DNA of 12,419 bases, from assembly GCA_029939545.1 (NCBI GenBank), contig JAOZSS010000058.1, positions 1-12,419 of the forward strand. Direction: 5' to 3'. The notes beneath the pieces are model-generated. The model was not told the origin of the DNA, searched no databases, and saw only the letters and a list, made by a program, of their open reading frames with translations. Positions 1-6,716 of this stretch are shown piece by piece. Source of the DNA: Kiritimatiellia bacterium (GTDB lineage: Bacteria > Verrucomicrobiota > Kiritimatiellia > UBA8416 > JABMPJ01). The translations under genes and the position numbers were made by a program. Positions within the stretch are counted from its first letter, which is position 1. Each line of letters opens with the position of its first letter.

Positions 1-750
1 GTGGACGGTCTGACCCGCGCCTACGAGGCGGGTTGTGATGACGTCGGCATCGGCGCGCTCTTCGGGCTGTATGACTGGCGGTTCGAGGTGCTCGGACTGG
101 TGACCCATTCGCGCTACCTGGGCGACCGGTTCGGTTGCGGTCCCCACACGATCAGCTTCCCGCGGATCCGACCGGCCCACGGCGTGGAGATGGATGAGCA
201 GCACACGGTCAGCGACCGCGACTTCAAGCGGCTGGTCGCCATTCTGCGTCTGGCCGTACCGTACACGGGCATGATTCTGACCGCCCGCGAGCCGGCCGAG
301 ATCCGGCGCGAGGTGATGGAGTTCGGCGTCTCGCAGATCGACGCCGGTACCCGCATTGAGCTGGCGGGTTACACGAAAAAGGGTGAGCAGGAGCTGAACA
401 AAGAGCAGTTCCAGATTGGCGACATGCGTTCGCTCGACGAGATCATGCAGGATTTGATGCAGCACGACTATATCCCCAGCTTCTGCACCTCCTGCTACCG
501 GCAGGGACGCACCGGCGAGCAGTTCATGGAGTTTGCGGTGCCGGGCTTCATCGAGAATTTCTGTACCCCCAACGCTATCCTCACACTGGCCGAGTATCTC
601 GAGGATTATGGATCGGCCGAAACGAAAGCCGCCGGGATCGGGATAATCGAGAAAGAGATGGCCGGAATGGCAGACGGCGTTATGCGTCAGCAAGTGGCCG
701 AGCGCGTGGAGGCCATTCGGGCGGACACGGTTAGGGATGTGTATTACTAG
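1..750 (+). CDS. hydG: [FeFe]-hydrogenase maturase HydG, C-terminal part (5' end outside window)
   Basis: HydG is a radical SAM tyrosine lyase that splits tyrosine and makes the Fe(CO)2(CN) synthon for the H-cluster. The 249 residues seen correspond to the second half of the TIM barrel plus the C-terminal domain. The family is about 470 residues long, so roughly 220, including the radical SAM CX3CX2C motif, lie upstream of the window. The diagnostic second-cluster motif CX2CX22C is intact at C162, C165 and C188 of this fragment (FCTSCYRQGRTGEQF, then ENFCTPNA). This motif separates HydG from its relative ThiH. The frame is open from base 1, and the GTG there is an internal codon, not a start. 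The stop is followed 9 bases later by hydE. Identification is firm; only the 5' end is unknown. Confidence 0.97.
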   Translation: MDGLTRAYEAGCDDVGIGALFGLYDWRFEVLGLVTHSRYLGDRFGCGPHTISFPRIRPAHGVEMDEQHTVSDRDFKRLVAILRLAVPYTGMILTAREPAEIRREVMEFGVSQIDAGTRIELAGYTKKGEQELNKEQFQIGDMRSLDEIMQDLMQHDYIPSFCTSCYRQGRTGEQFMEFAVPGFIENFCTPNAILTLAEYLEDYGSAETKAAGIGIIEKEMAGMADGVMRQQVAERVEAIRADTVRDVYY

Positions 751-759
751 GGATACGGG

Positions 760-1860
760 ATGCGGGAGCTACTCGATAGACTGGTTGCAGGTGAGATGAC
801 GACGCCGGAGGAGTGGCGGGCGTTGTTGGATTGCTCTGCGCCGGAAGTGCGGCAGGCGCTCTATGAGGCGGCTTACCGGGTTAAGCTCGACACGGTCGGG
901 CCGACGGTCTATTTCCGCGGCATTGTCGAGTTGAGCAACATGTGCAGCAAGGACTGCTATTACTGCGGCATCCGGCGCAGCAACACGAATGTCGAGCGCT
1001 ACCAGATGTCGGAAGAGGAGATCTTGCGCGATGCGCTCTGGGCGCATGAGCACAAGTACGGGTCGATCGTTTTGCAGTCCGGTGAGCGCCAGGACGCGCA
1101 GTTCGTCGAGCAGATCGAACGCATTCTCCGTCGCATCAAGGAGGCGTCGGGTGGCGAGCTGGGCATCACGCTCTCGCTGGGTGAACAGAGCGAAGCCGTC
1201 TACCGCGCCTGGTTCGAGGCGGGGGCGCATCGTTATCTTTTGCGGATTGAAACCACGAACCCCGACCTGTATCGCGCCCTGCACCCGGAGTCACACACCT
1301 TCGATGCACGCGTGGCCTGCCTCGATACGCTGCGCCGGGTGGGTTACCAGGTTGGGACGGGTGTGATGATCGGCCTGCCGGGTCAGACATCCGAGGACTT
1401 GGCCAACGACATCGCCTTCTTCCGCGACCGTGACATCGACATGATCGGCATGGGCCCGTACGTGCTGCATAGCGAGACGCCGCTGGCCGACGGACTCGAC
1501 TCGATCGATCCCGAAACCCAGCTCGAGCTGGGACTCAAGATGATTGCCGTCACGCGGCTGGTGTTGCGGGATGTGAATATCGCCGCCACGACCGCGCTGC
1601 AGGCGCTCAACCCGATCGGGCGTGAGATGGGGCTACAGGCGGGGGCCAACATTATTATGCCGAACCTGACCGATACGCCGTATCGCAAGTCGTACCAGCT
1701 TTACGAGGGCAAGCCGTGCCTCGACGAGGACTCGACCCTGTGTCGCGGCTGTCTGCAGAAGCGGGTGGCCGGCATCGGCGAGACGATCGGGCTGGGCGAG
1801 TGGGGCGACTCCCCGCATTTTCTGAAACGCATCCACGTGAGTAGGGGTGAGGAGCGGTAG
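760..1860 (+). CDS. hydE: [FeFe]-hydrogenase maturase HydE (radical SAM)
   Basis: HydE is the radical SAM enzyme that acts on the HydG iron product on the way to the azadithiolate-bridged diiron subcluster. The 366 residues match the family length. The radical SAM cluster motif CX3CX2C is at C62, C66 and C69 (CSKDCYYCGIRR). A second motif, CX7CX2C at C320, C328 and C331 (CLDEDSTLCRGC), matches the accessory cluster site found in some HydE proteins, such as that of Thermotoga maritima, and missing in others. The ATG at 760 has only a weak ribosome site and lies 9 bases after the hydG stop, so translation is probably coupled to hydG. BioB-like and PylB-like relatives share the fold, but position between hydG and hydF makes HydE the clear call. 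Confidence 0.97.
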   Translation: MRELLDRLVAGEMTTPEEWRALLDCSAPEVRQALYEAAYRVKLDTVGPTVYFRGIVELSNMCSKDCYYCGIRRSNTNVERYQMSEEEILRDALWAHEHKYGSIVLQSGERQDAQFVEQIERILRRIKEASGGELGITLSLGEQSEAVYRAWFEAGAHRYLLRIETTNPDLYRALHPESHTFDARVACLDTLRRVGYQVGTGVMIGLPGQTSEDLANDIAFFRDRDIDMIGMGPYVLHSETPLADGLDSIDPETQLELGLKMIAVTRLVLRDVNIAATTALQALNPIGREMGLQAGANIIMPNLTDTPYRKSYQLYEGKPCLDEDSTLCRGCLQKRVAGIGETIGLGEWGDSPHFLKRIHVSRGEER

Positions 1861-1861
1861 G

Positions 1862-3082
1862 ATGCAGACCACACCCAAAGGGCTTCGGTTGCACATCGGA
1901 CTCTATGGCCGACGGAATGTCGGCAAGTCGTCGCTGCTGAACGCCGTGACCGGGCAGGAGGTGGCGATTGTCTCCGACGTAGCCGGGACCACCACCGATC
2001 CGGTTGAGAAGGCCATGGAGCTACTCCCGATCGGGCCGGTGCTCTTCATCGATACGGCCGGCGTGGATGATGTGGGCGCTCTTGGCCAGAAACGGATCGA
2101 GAAAACGCGCCATGCTATCAAGCGGACTGATGTGGCCGTGCTGGTTGCCGAGGGCGAATCGTGGGGCGATTTCGAAGAGGAGCTTCTTCAATCTTTTGAT
2201 ACCGCAGCGGTCACGGCCATCGTCGTGTTTAATAAGGTGGACCGGTCCACGCCAGCCCGGGAAAGGGTTGTGGCCCTGCGCGAGAACGGTCGGCAGGTGG
2301 TGGAGATGGTCGCTTCCGAGCGTCGCGGCGTGGCGGAGTTCAAGCAAGCGTTGTTGAACGTGGTTCCCGAGAGTTTTCTTGAGCCGCCACCGATTGTGGG
2401 CGACCTCGTGTCGCCGGGCGAGATGGTCGTGCTTGTGGTGCCGATCGACCTGGAAGCGCCGAAAGGGCGGCTGATTCTTCCGCAGGTGCAGACGATGCGC
2501 GATATCCTGGATAGCGACGCCTATTGCGCTGTTCTCAAGGAGAGCGAGTTGCAGAGCTGCCTGGATAACCTACGGCGACCCCCGGCACTCCTTGTGACCG
2601 ACTCGCAGGCGTTCCTGGAGGTGGGGCGCGACACGCCGCAAGAGGTGCCGATGACCTCGTTCTCCATTCTCTTCGCGCGTTTCAAAGGGGATCTGCCGAC
2701 CTTTGCGGAAGGCGCCGCCGCCATCGATAGGTTGCAGGTGGGAGACCGGGTTCTCGTTGCCGAAGCGTGTACGCATCATCCTGTCGGGGGAGACATCGGG
2801 CGGGAGAAGATCCCGGCCTGGCTCAACCAGCATGTGGGAGGTGAATTGGTGTTCGATGTCGTCAGTGGGCAGGACTTCCCCGACGACGTCACGCCCTACA
2901 AGCTGGTGGTCCATTGCGGATCCTGCACGTTCAATCGCAGGCAGCTTCTGTCGCGGATCGTACAGTGTTGCCAAGCCGGTGTACCGGTGACCAACTACGG
3001 GGTGGCGATTGCGTTTTCGCTGGGCATGCTGGAGCGGGCCCTGGGTCCGTTTCCCGATGCGCTGGCGAGGTTGGAGGGGTAG
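1862..3082 (+). CDS. hydF: [FeFe]-hydrogenase maturation GTPase/scaffold HydF
   Basis: HydF binds the diiron precursor and delivers it to apo-HydA. The 406 residues show three parts in order. The N-terminal GTPase domain has a P-loop GRRNVGKSS at 16-24, the G3 motif DTAG at 64-67 and G4 NKVD at 124-127. A middle dimerisation region follows. The C-terminal cluster-binding domain has C303-T-H305 and then H351-C352-G-S-C355, the CXH...HCXXC pattern typical of HydF. I chose the ATG at 1862 because GAGGAG (1849-1854) sits 7 bases upstream. An in-frame GTG at 1847 would add five residues but overlaps that ribosome site. The gene starts one base after the hydE stop, so the two are surely cotranscribed. 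All expected ligands are present and nothing suggests inactivation. Confidence 0.97.
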   Translation: MQTTPKGLRLHIGLYGRRNVGKSSLLNAVTGQEVAIVSDVAGTTTDPVEKAMELLPIGPVLFIDTAGVDDVGALGQKRIEKTRHAIKRTDVAVLVAEGESWGDFEEELLQSFDTAAVTAIVVFNKVDRSTPARERVVALRENGRQVVEMVASERRGVAEFKQALLNVVPESFLEPPPIVGDLVSPGEMVVLVVPIDLEAPKGRLILPQVQTMRDILDSDAYCAVLKESELQSCLDNLRRPPALLVTDSQAFLEVGRDTPQEVPMTSFSILFARFKGDLPTFAEGAAAIDRLQVGDRVLVAEACTHHPVGGDIGREKIPAWLNQHVGGELVFDVVSGQDFPDDVTPYKLVVHCGSCTFNRRQLLSRIVQCCQAGVPVTNYGVAIAFSLGMLERALGPFPDALARLEG

Positions 3083-3116
3083 AGAGTGTGCGGCTTTCCA
3101 TTGAGCTATCTGTGTG

Positions 3117-3134
3117 TTGTGACTTCTTTCACAA
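3117..3134. promoter_or_regulatory. Rex operator 1 (upstream of promoter)
   Basis: TTGTGACTTCTTTCACAA has perfect 6-base inverted arms. It matches the well-known Rex consensus TTGTGAA-N4-TTCACAA at 13 of 14 defined positions, the mismatch being C at position 7. It lies 34 bases after the hydF stop, just before the predicted -35 element and upstream of the rex gene itself. Rex autoregulation and Rex control of hydrogenase genes are established in other bacteria. Binding here is inferred. Confidence 0.85.
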
Positions 3135-3139
3135 AAAGG

Positions 3140-3168
3140 TGGACAACAACACCGTGATTAGATATGTT
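3140..3168 (+). promoter_or_regulatory. Candidate sigma70-type promoter for rex and hydrogenase operon
   Basis: A -35-like TGGACA (3140-3145, 5 of 6 to consensus) is separated by 17 bases from a -10-like TATGTT (3163-3168, 4 of 6). Transcription would start near 3175, inside Rex operator 2, while operator 1 ends 5 bases before the -35. The two operators are centred 55 bases apart around this element, which makes the assignment more credible than the hexamers alone. The region is visibly AT-richer than its surroundings. The start site is a prediction from sequence only. Confidence 0.5.
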
Positions 3169-3170
3169 GC

Positions 3171-3190
3171 TCTGTGAATTGTATCACAGA
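3171..3190. promoter_or_regulatory. Rex operator 2 (over predicted transcription start)
   Basis: TCTGTGAATTGTATCACAGA has perfect 7-base inverted arms (TCTGTGA/TCACAGA) around a 6-base centre. Its core 3172-3189 matches the Rex consensus TTGTGAA-N4-TTCACAA at 11 of 14 positions, so it is probably weaker than operator 1. The outer T-to-C and A-to-G changes are compensatory, so the dyad is preserved. It begins 2 bases after the predicted -10 and covers the predicted start, a placement expected to block RNA polymerase. Confidence 0.8.
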
Positions 3191-3203
3191 CGGTCCCAAA
3201 GGG

Positions 3204-3232
3204 CCTTTGTTCAGGGCTTGAAATAGCAAAGG
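3204..3232 (+). promoter_or_regulatory. Possible leader hairpin covering the rex ribosome binding site
   Basis: CCTTTGTT (3204-3211) can pair with AGCAAAGG (3225-3232), giving an 8-pair stem (one G-U) with a 13-base loop. The 3' arm contains the first part of the rex Shine-Dalgarno AAAGGAGG (3228-3235). A second copy of CAAAGG at 3197-3202 lies directly upstream and could compete for the same CCTTTG, though its own loop would be tight. The pairing can be read from the sequence. A regulatory role is speculative, and the stem may be fortuitous. Confidence 0.3.
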
Positions 3233-3240
3233 AGGCAGCT

Positions 3241-3873
3241 ATGGCGGCGTCTGGTAAGACAATTGAGCGTTTGAGTGTGTACCGGCGACTGTTGAGTATG
3301 CGTACGTTCTCGGAGGAGGATTACGTGTACTCGCACGAGTTGGCCCGAATGGTGTCGGGAACGGCGGCGCAGGTGCGGCGCGACCTGATGGCGATTGGGG
3401 TCACGGGGCATTCGAAACGGGGCTACCGGATTGGGCCGTTGGTCGAGGAGATCGGCACGCTCTTGGATGATCCGGAGGGGACGCGGATTGTATTGGTGGG
3501 TGCCGGCGACCTGGGTCGCGCGGTACTCGGGTTCATGAAGGGGCGTTCGAGCGCGCTGACGATTGTGGGGGCGTTCGATAGTGACCCGGCGAAGGCCGGC
3601 CGCGTGGTGCACGGGTATCGCTGCCGGTCGATGGACGAGATCGAGGGTGTGATCGCGGCCGAGAGGGCTCAGGTGGCCATCCTGGCGACGCCGGCGGACG
3701 GGGCTCAGGAGGTATGCGACAGGTTGGTGGAGGCAGGCGTACGTGGCATCGTGAATTTCGCGCCCGCGCCGTTGATTGTGCCTGAAGCGGTGTGGGTTGA
3801 GCGCGTGGACATTGCGACGGCCCTGGAGAAGGTCGCCTGCCTGATTCGTGGAGTTGACGAGACAACGATGTAG
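3241..3873 (+). CDS. rex: Redox-sensing transcriptional repressor Rex
   Basis: Rex is a dimeric repressor that binds DNA when NADH/NAD+ is low and lets go when NADH binds. The 210 residues are normal for the family. The N-terminal winged-helix domain (about 1-78) carries the recognition segment SGTAAQVRRDLMAIG. The Rossmann domain has the dinucleotide motif GAGDLG at 87-92. The C-terminal part has the Rex-typical NFAP...VPE...ERVD stretch followed by the final swapped helix. The ATG at 3241 follows a strong AAAGGAGG (3228-3235) with a 5-base gap. Two matching operators lie in the leader, so autoregulation is likely. The receiver gene starts about 20 bases downstream and the hydrogenase genes follow, so NADH-linked enzymes sit behind an NADH sensor. 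The short wing (GHSKRGYRI) is slightly divergent but the family call is secure. Confidence 0.95.
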   Translation: MAASGKTIERLSVYRRLLSMRTFSEEDYVYSHELARMVSGTAAQVRRDLMAIGVTGHSKRGYRIGPLVEEIGTLLDDPEGTRIVLVGAGDLGRAVLGFMKGRSSALTIVGAFDSDPAKAGRVVHGYRCRSMDEIEGVIAAERAQVAILATPADGAQEVCDRLVEAGVRGIVNFAPAPLIVPEAVWVERVDIATALEKVACLIRGVDETTM

Positions 3874-3894
3874 AGAGGTCTAGAGGAGAGCATG

Positions 3895-4260
3895 ATGAGT
3901 GACAACGCTACCGTATTAATTGTGGATGACGATCCGGATCTGCTGCAGACGTACGAGCTGGTCGTCGGAGCAGCGGGCTACCGGGTTCTGACAGCCCCCG
4001 ACAGCGTGCAGGCAGAGGCCATCGCCAAGGCGGAACAGCCGGACCTGATCCTGATGGATGTTGTGATGGAGGAGGTGGATGCAGGCCTGGTGTTTGCCGA
4101 GCGCTTCGCCGCGACCTATCCCATGATCCTGTTGTCGTCGATTGCCGACGCTTCAGTGAAGGTGTTCGACATTCACGAGCTGCCCGTGAAAGCCATTTTG
4201 CAGAAACCGATTGAGCCGCAGGCCCTGCGTAACGCCATTCGCACGGCCATCGAGGCCTGA
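3895..4260 (+). CDS. Single-domain response regulator (CheY-like receiver, no output domain)
   Basis: The protein is a 121-residue stand-alone receiver domain. The acidic pocket D11-D12-D13 follows the first strand (VLIVDDD). The phosphoacceptor is D55 (LILMDVVM), the switch Ser/Thr position is S81 (MILLSS), and the conserved Lys-Pro is K104-P105 (LQKPIEP), so phosphorylation chemistry should be intact. There is no DNA-binding, enzymatic or other output domain. Two ATG codons lie at 3892 and 3895. I prefer the second because AGGAG (3884-3888) is 6 bases away, against 3 for the first. It sits about 20 bases after rex and 19 before hydC, so it looks cotranscribed with both. The loop after D55 has Glu-Glu where a Pro is usual. 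No histidine kinase is encoded in the window, so its input and partner are unknown. Confidence 0.93.
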   Translation: MSDNATVLIVDDDPDLLQTYELVVGAAGYRVLTAPDSVQAEAIAKAEQPDLILMDVVMEEVDAGLVFAERFAATYPMILLSSIADASVKVFDIHELPVKAILQKPIEPQALRNAIRTAIEA

Positions 4261-4279
4261 AGCCCAGGAGACCATCAAG

Positions 4280-4807
4280 ATGACTACCACCTGTTGCGAA
4301 CGTTGCGAACGTGACACCCTTATCGATGACATGCCGGAAGCCCGGCAGGCGCTCGAAACCTATCTCGACGGCCTGCCGCTGACGGATAAACCGGAGCGCA
4401 ACCAGGGCTTCCTGATCCAGTCGCTGCACAAGGCGCAGGCCCTGTTCGGCTACCTGCCCGAGAGTGTTCAGCTCTTCGTGGCCAACAAGCTGGGCATCCA
4501 CCTGTCGCAGGTTTACGGCGTGATCAGCTTCTATTCTTTCTTCACCGATTCGCCGTTGGGCGATTTCCGGATCAACGTCTGCACGGGCACGGCCTGTTTT
4601 GTGAAAGGCGCCGGTAAGATCCTGGAAGAGTTCGTCCGCCTGCTCGGAATCGAGGAGGGCGAGACCAGCGGTGACCTGCGCTTCTCGCTGGGCGGTCTGC
4701 GTTGCGTTGGGGCATGCAGTCTCGCGCCGGTGGTTATGGTTAATGAGCGCGTGTACGGCAACGTCACGGCCGAGATGGTTCCTGAAATTCTCAACGACTG
4801 CGAGTAA
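4280..4807 (+). CDS. hydC: NAD(H)-linked [FeFe]-hydrogenase subunit HydC, cassette 1 (NuoE-like)
   Basis: This is the 175-residue NuoE/HndA-like subunit, a helical N-terminus followed by a thioredoxin-fold domain that carries one [2Fe-2S] cluster next to HydB. Ligands are C101 and C106 (CTGTAC, CX4C) and C142 and C146 (CVGAC, CX3C). The preceding SQVYGVISFYSFF is the family signature. The ATG at 4280 has CAGGAG (4265-4270) at 9 bases. The frame runs open further upstream to 4211, but that would overlap the receiver gene. The extreme N-terminus has an extra cysteine group C5-C6-E-R-C9, encoded by a perfect 9-base tandem repeat (4293-4310) and lacking in cassette 2 HydC. The stop is 6 bases before hydB. 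Confidence 0.95.
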   Translation: MTTTCCERCERDTLIDDMPEARQALETYLDGLPLTDKPERNQGFLIQSLHKAQALFGYLPESVQLFVANKLGIHLSQVYGVISFYSFFTDSPLGDFRINVCTGTACFVKGAGKILEEFVRLLGIEEGETSGDLRFSLGGLRCVGACSLAPVVMVNERVYGNVTAEMVPEILNDCE

Positions 4808-4813
4808 ACGACG

Positions 4814-6673
4814 ATGAGCACAACCACACCCGTTAAGGACCCGGCGGCCCTGGCAAGCTGGGCCACCGAACAAAAGGCGCAGCAGGACAGCGGCGCCCCC
4901 ATTCTCATCCGCGTCTCGATGGGTACCTGCGGTATTGCGGCCAAAACAGGCTCGGTGCTGGAGGTCCTGCAGAGCGAGGTGCAGAGCCAGCAGAAAGAAG
5001 GACAGATCGAGATCGTCCAGACCGGCTGCATGGGCCTCTGTCACAGTGAGCCGACGATCGAGGTGTATGATCGTCAGACCCGGCAGAGCATCTTCTACGG
5101 CAACGTCAAGCCTGAGCACGCCCCCGCCATTGTGCGAGAGGAGTCGTCGCAGGCGTACGGGGTCGATATTCTGACGCAGAACTGGTACCGCCCTGAAGAG
5201 GAGAAGGCGGATGTCGCGACCGCCCAGGCGCGCATTGTGCTGCGCAACACGGGCCGGATCAACCCCGAGTCGATTGGCGACTACGTGGGGACGGCGGGCT
5301 ACACGGCGCTGGCCAAGGCGATCACGTCGATGCAGCCGGACGAGGTGATCCAGACGGTGATTGACGCCGGCCTGCGTGGCCGTGGCGGCGGCGGGTTCCC
5401 CACCGGTGTGAAGTGGCAGTTTGCCGCCAATCAGCCCGCAGGCGAAAAATTCGTCATCTGCAACGCCGACGAGGGCGACCCGGGCGCGTTTATGGATCGC
5501 GCCGTACTCGAGGGCGACCCGCATGCCGTGCTTGAAGCGATGGCGATTTCCGGCTACGCCATCGGCGCCGCCAAGGGCGTAATCTACATCCGCGCCGAGT
5601 ATCCGCTCGCCATCGAGCGTCTACAGTGCGCAATCGGCCAGGCCCTTGAGTATGGCCTGCTGGGTGACAATATCCTCGGCAGCGGGTTCGACTTTGATAT
5701 CGAGATCAAGTACGGCGCCGGCGCCTTTGTCTGCGGTGAAGAGACGGCTTTGATCCACTCGATCGAGGGGCTGCGCGGTGAGCCGATCTACAAGCCGCCG
5801 TTCCCGGCCGTCGAAGGACTGTGGAAACGTCCAACCATCGTGAACAACGTGGAAACGCTGGCCAACATCTGCGCGATTGTCCGCCAGGGACCCGAGTGGT
5901 TCCGCTCGATCGGCACCGAGAAGTGCCCCGGCACCAAGGTGTTCGCCCTGGCTGGTAAGGTCAAGCGGGTTGGACTGGTCGAGGTGCCGATGGGCACCAC
6001 GCTACGCGACATCGTCTTCGGCGTGGGGCAGGGCATTGCCAACGATCGTGCCTTCAAGGCGGTCCAGACCGGCGGTCCATCCGGCGGTTGCCTCAAGTCC
6101 GACGATCTCGACACCCCGATTGACTACGAGTCGCTGCGCGCCCTGGGTTCGATGATGGGCTCGGGCGGCATGATTGTGATGGACGAGGACGACTGCATGG
6201 TCAACGTGGCCAAGTTCTTCCTCGAATTCACACTCGACGAATCCTGCGGCCGTTGCACCCCCTGCCGGGTGGGCAACAAGCGCCTGCACGAGATGCTTGT
6301 CAAGGTGTGTGAAGGCAAAGCCGATATGCGTACGCTCGAGAAGCTGCGCCAGCTCTCGGATGTCATCAAGGAAACGTCGCTGTGTGGGCTGGGGCAGACC
6401 TCGCCCAATCCGGTACTGTCGACGCTGCGCCAGTTCCGGCGCGAGTATCTCGACCACGTGCTGAACCACATGTGCACGGCTGGGGTTTGCAGTGCGCTGA
6501 TCAGCTACGAGATCAATGACCGCTGTGTAGGGTGTACGCTTTGTGCCCGCAACTGTCCGGTCAGCTGCATCGACGGCTCGCCCAAGGAGTTGCACACGAT
6601 CGATAAGGAGCTGTGTATCAAGTGCGGGGTCTGTCAGCAGGTCTGCAAGTTCCACGCCGTGGATAAACACTAA
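4814..6673 (+). CDS. hydB: NAD(H)-linked [FeFe]-hydrogenase flavin subunit HydB, cassette 1, with C-terminal ferredoxin domain
   Basis: HydB is the flavoprotein subunit where NADH reacts and, in bifurcating enzymes, where electrons split between NAD and ferredoxin. The 619 residues contain, in order: an HndB-like N-terminal domain (about 20-110; MGTCGIAAKT, then GCMGLC; C39, C72, C76); the NuoF FMN/NADH domain (GLRGRGGGGFPTG at 186-198, NADEGDPG at 217-224); an SLBB region (about 382-435); a [4Fe-4S] site at C478, C481, C484 and C524; a His/Cys hinge (H552-M-C554...C559); and a 2[4Fe-4S] ferredoxin domain (C571, C574, C577, C581; C601, C604, C607, C611). This is the full layout of electron-bifurcating HydB. 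The N-terminal domain shows only three obvious cysteines. Start ATG 4814 has a weak ribosome site and follows hydC by 6 bases, which suggests coupling. Confidence 0.96.
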   Translation: MSTTTPVKDPAALASWATEQKAQQDSGAPILIRVSMGTCGIAAKTGSVLEVLQSEVQSQQKEGQIEIVQTGCMGLCHSEPTIEVYDRQTRQSIFYGNVKPEHAPAIVREESSQAYGVDILTQNWYRPEEEKADVATAQARIVLRNTGRINPESIGDYVGTAGYTALAKAITSMQPDEVIQTVIDAGLRGRGGGGFPTGVKWQFAANQPAGEKFVICNADEGDPGAFMDRAVLEGDPHAVLEAMAISGYAIGAAKGVIYIRAEYPLAIERLQCAIGQALEYGLLGDNILGSGFDFDIEIKYGAGAFVCGEETALIHSIEGLRGEPIYKPPFPAVEGLWKRPTIVNNVETLANICAIVRQGPEWFRSIGTEKCPGTKVFALAGKVKRVGLVEVPMGTTLRDIVFGVGQGIANDRAFKAVQTGGPSGGCLKSDDLDTPIDYESLRALGSMMGSGGMIVMDEDDCMVNVAKFFLEFTLDESCGRCTPCRVGNKRLHEMLVKVCEGKADMRTLEKLRQLSDVIKETSLCGLGQTSPNPVLSTLRQFRREYLDHVLNHMCTAGVCSALISYEINDRCVGCTLCARNCPVSCIDGSPKELHTIDKELCIKCGVCQQVCKFHAVDKH

Positions 6674-6716
6674 GCGGTATCCCTTCACACGAAGTTTTCT
6701 TTAAGGAGAGTGAATC

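Noticed and set aside
1..3. GTG as the start of hydG
   Set aside because: The frame begins in the middle of the TIM barrel and is already open at base 1. HydG needs about 220 more residues, including the radical SAM motif, so this is an internal codon.
1847..1861. Upstream GTG start for hydF
   Set aside because: It would place the start before the ribosome site GAGGAG (1849-1854), which fits the ATG at 1862, and the five added residues match nothing in HydF.
3208..3223. Third Rex-like site (TTGTTC...GAAA)
   Set aside because: Only three bases on each side are symmetric and the spacing is wrong for Rex.
4211..4279. Extended N-terminus for cassette 1 hydC
   Set aside because: The upstream open frame overlaps the end of the receiver gene and has no ribosome site. 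ATG 4280 has CAGGAG at good spacing.
6683..6705. Small stem (CTTC-ACAC-GAAG) followed by a T-rich run between hydB and hydA
   Set aside because: A 4-pair stem is too weak for a terminator, and hydA needs to be made with hydB. It is at most a minor pause site.
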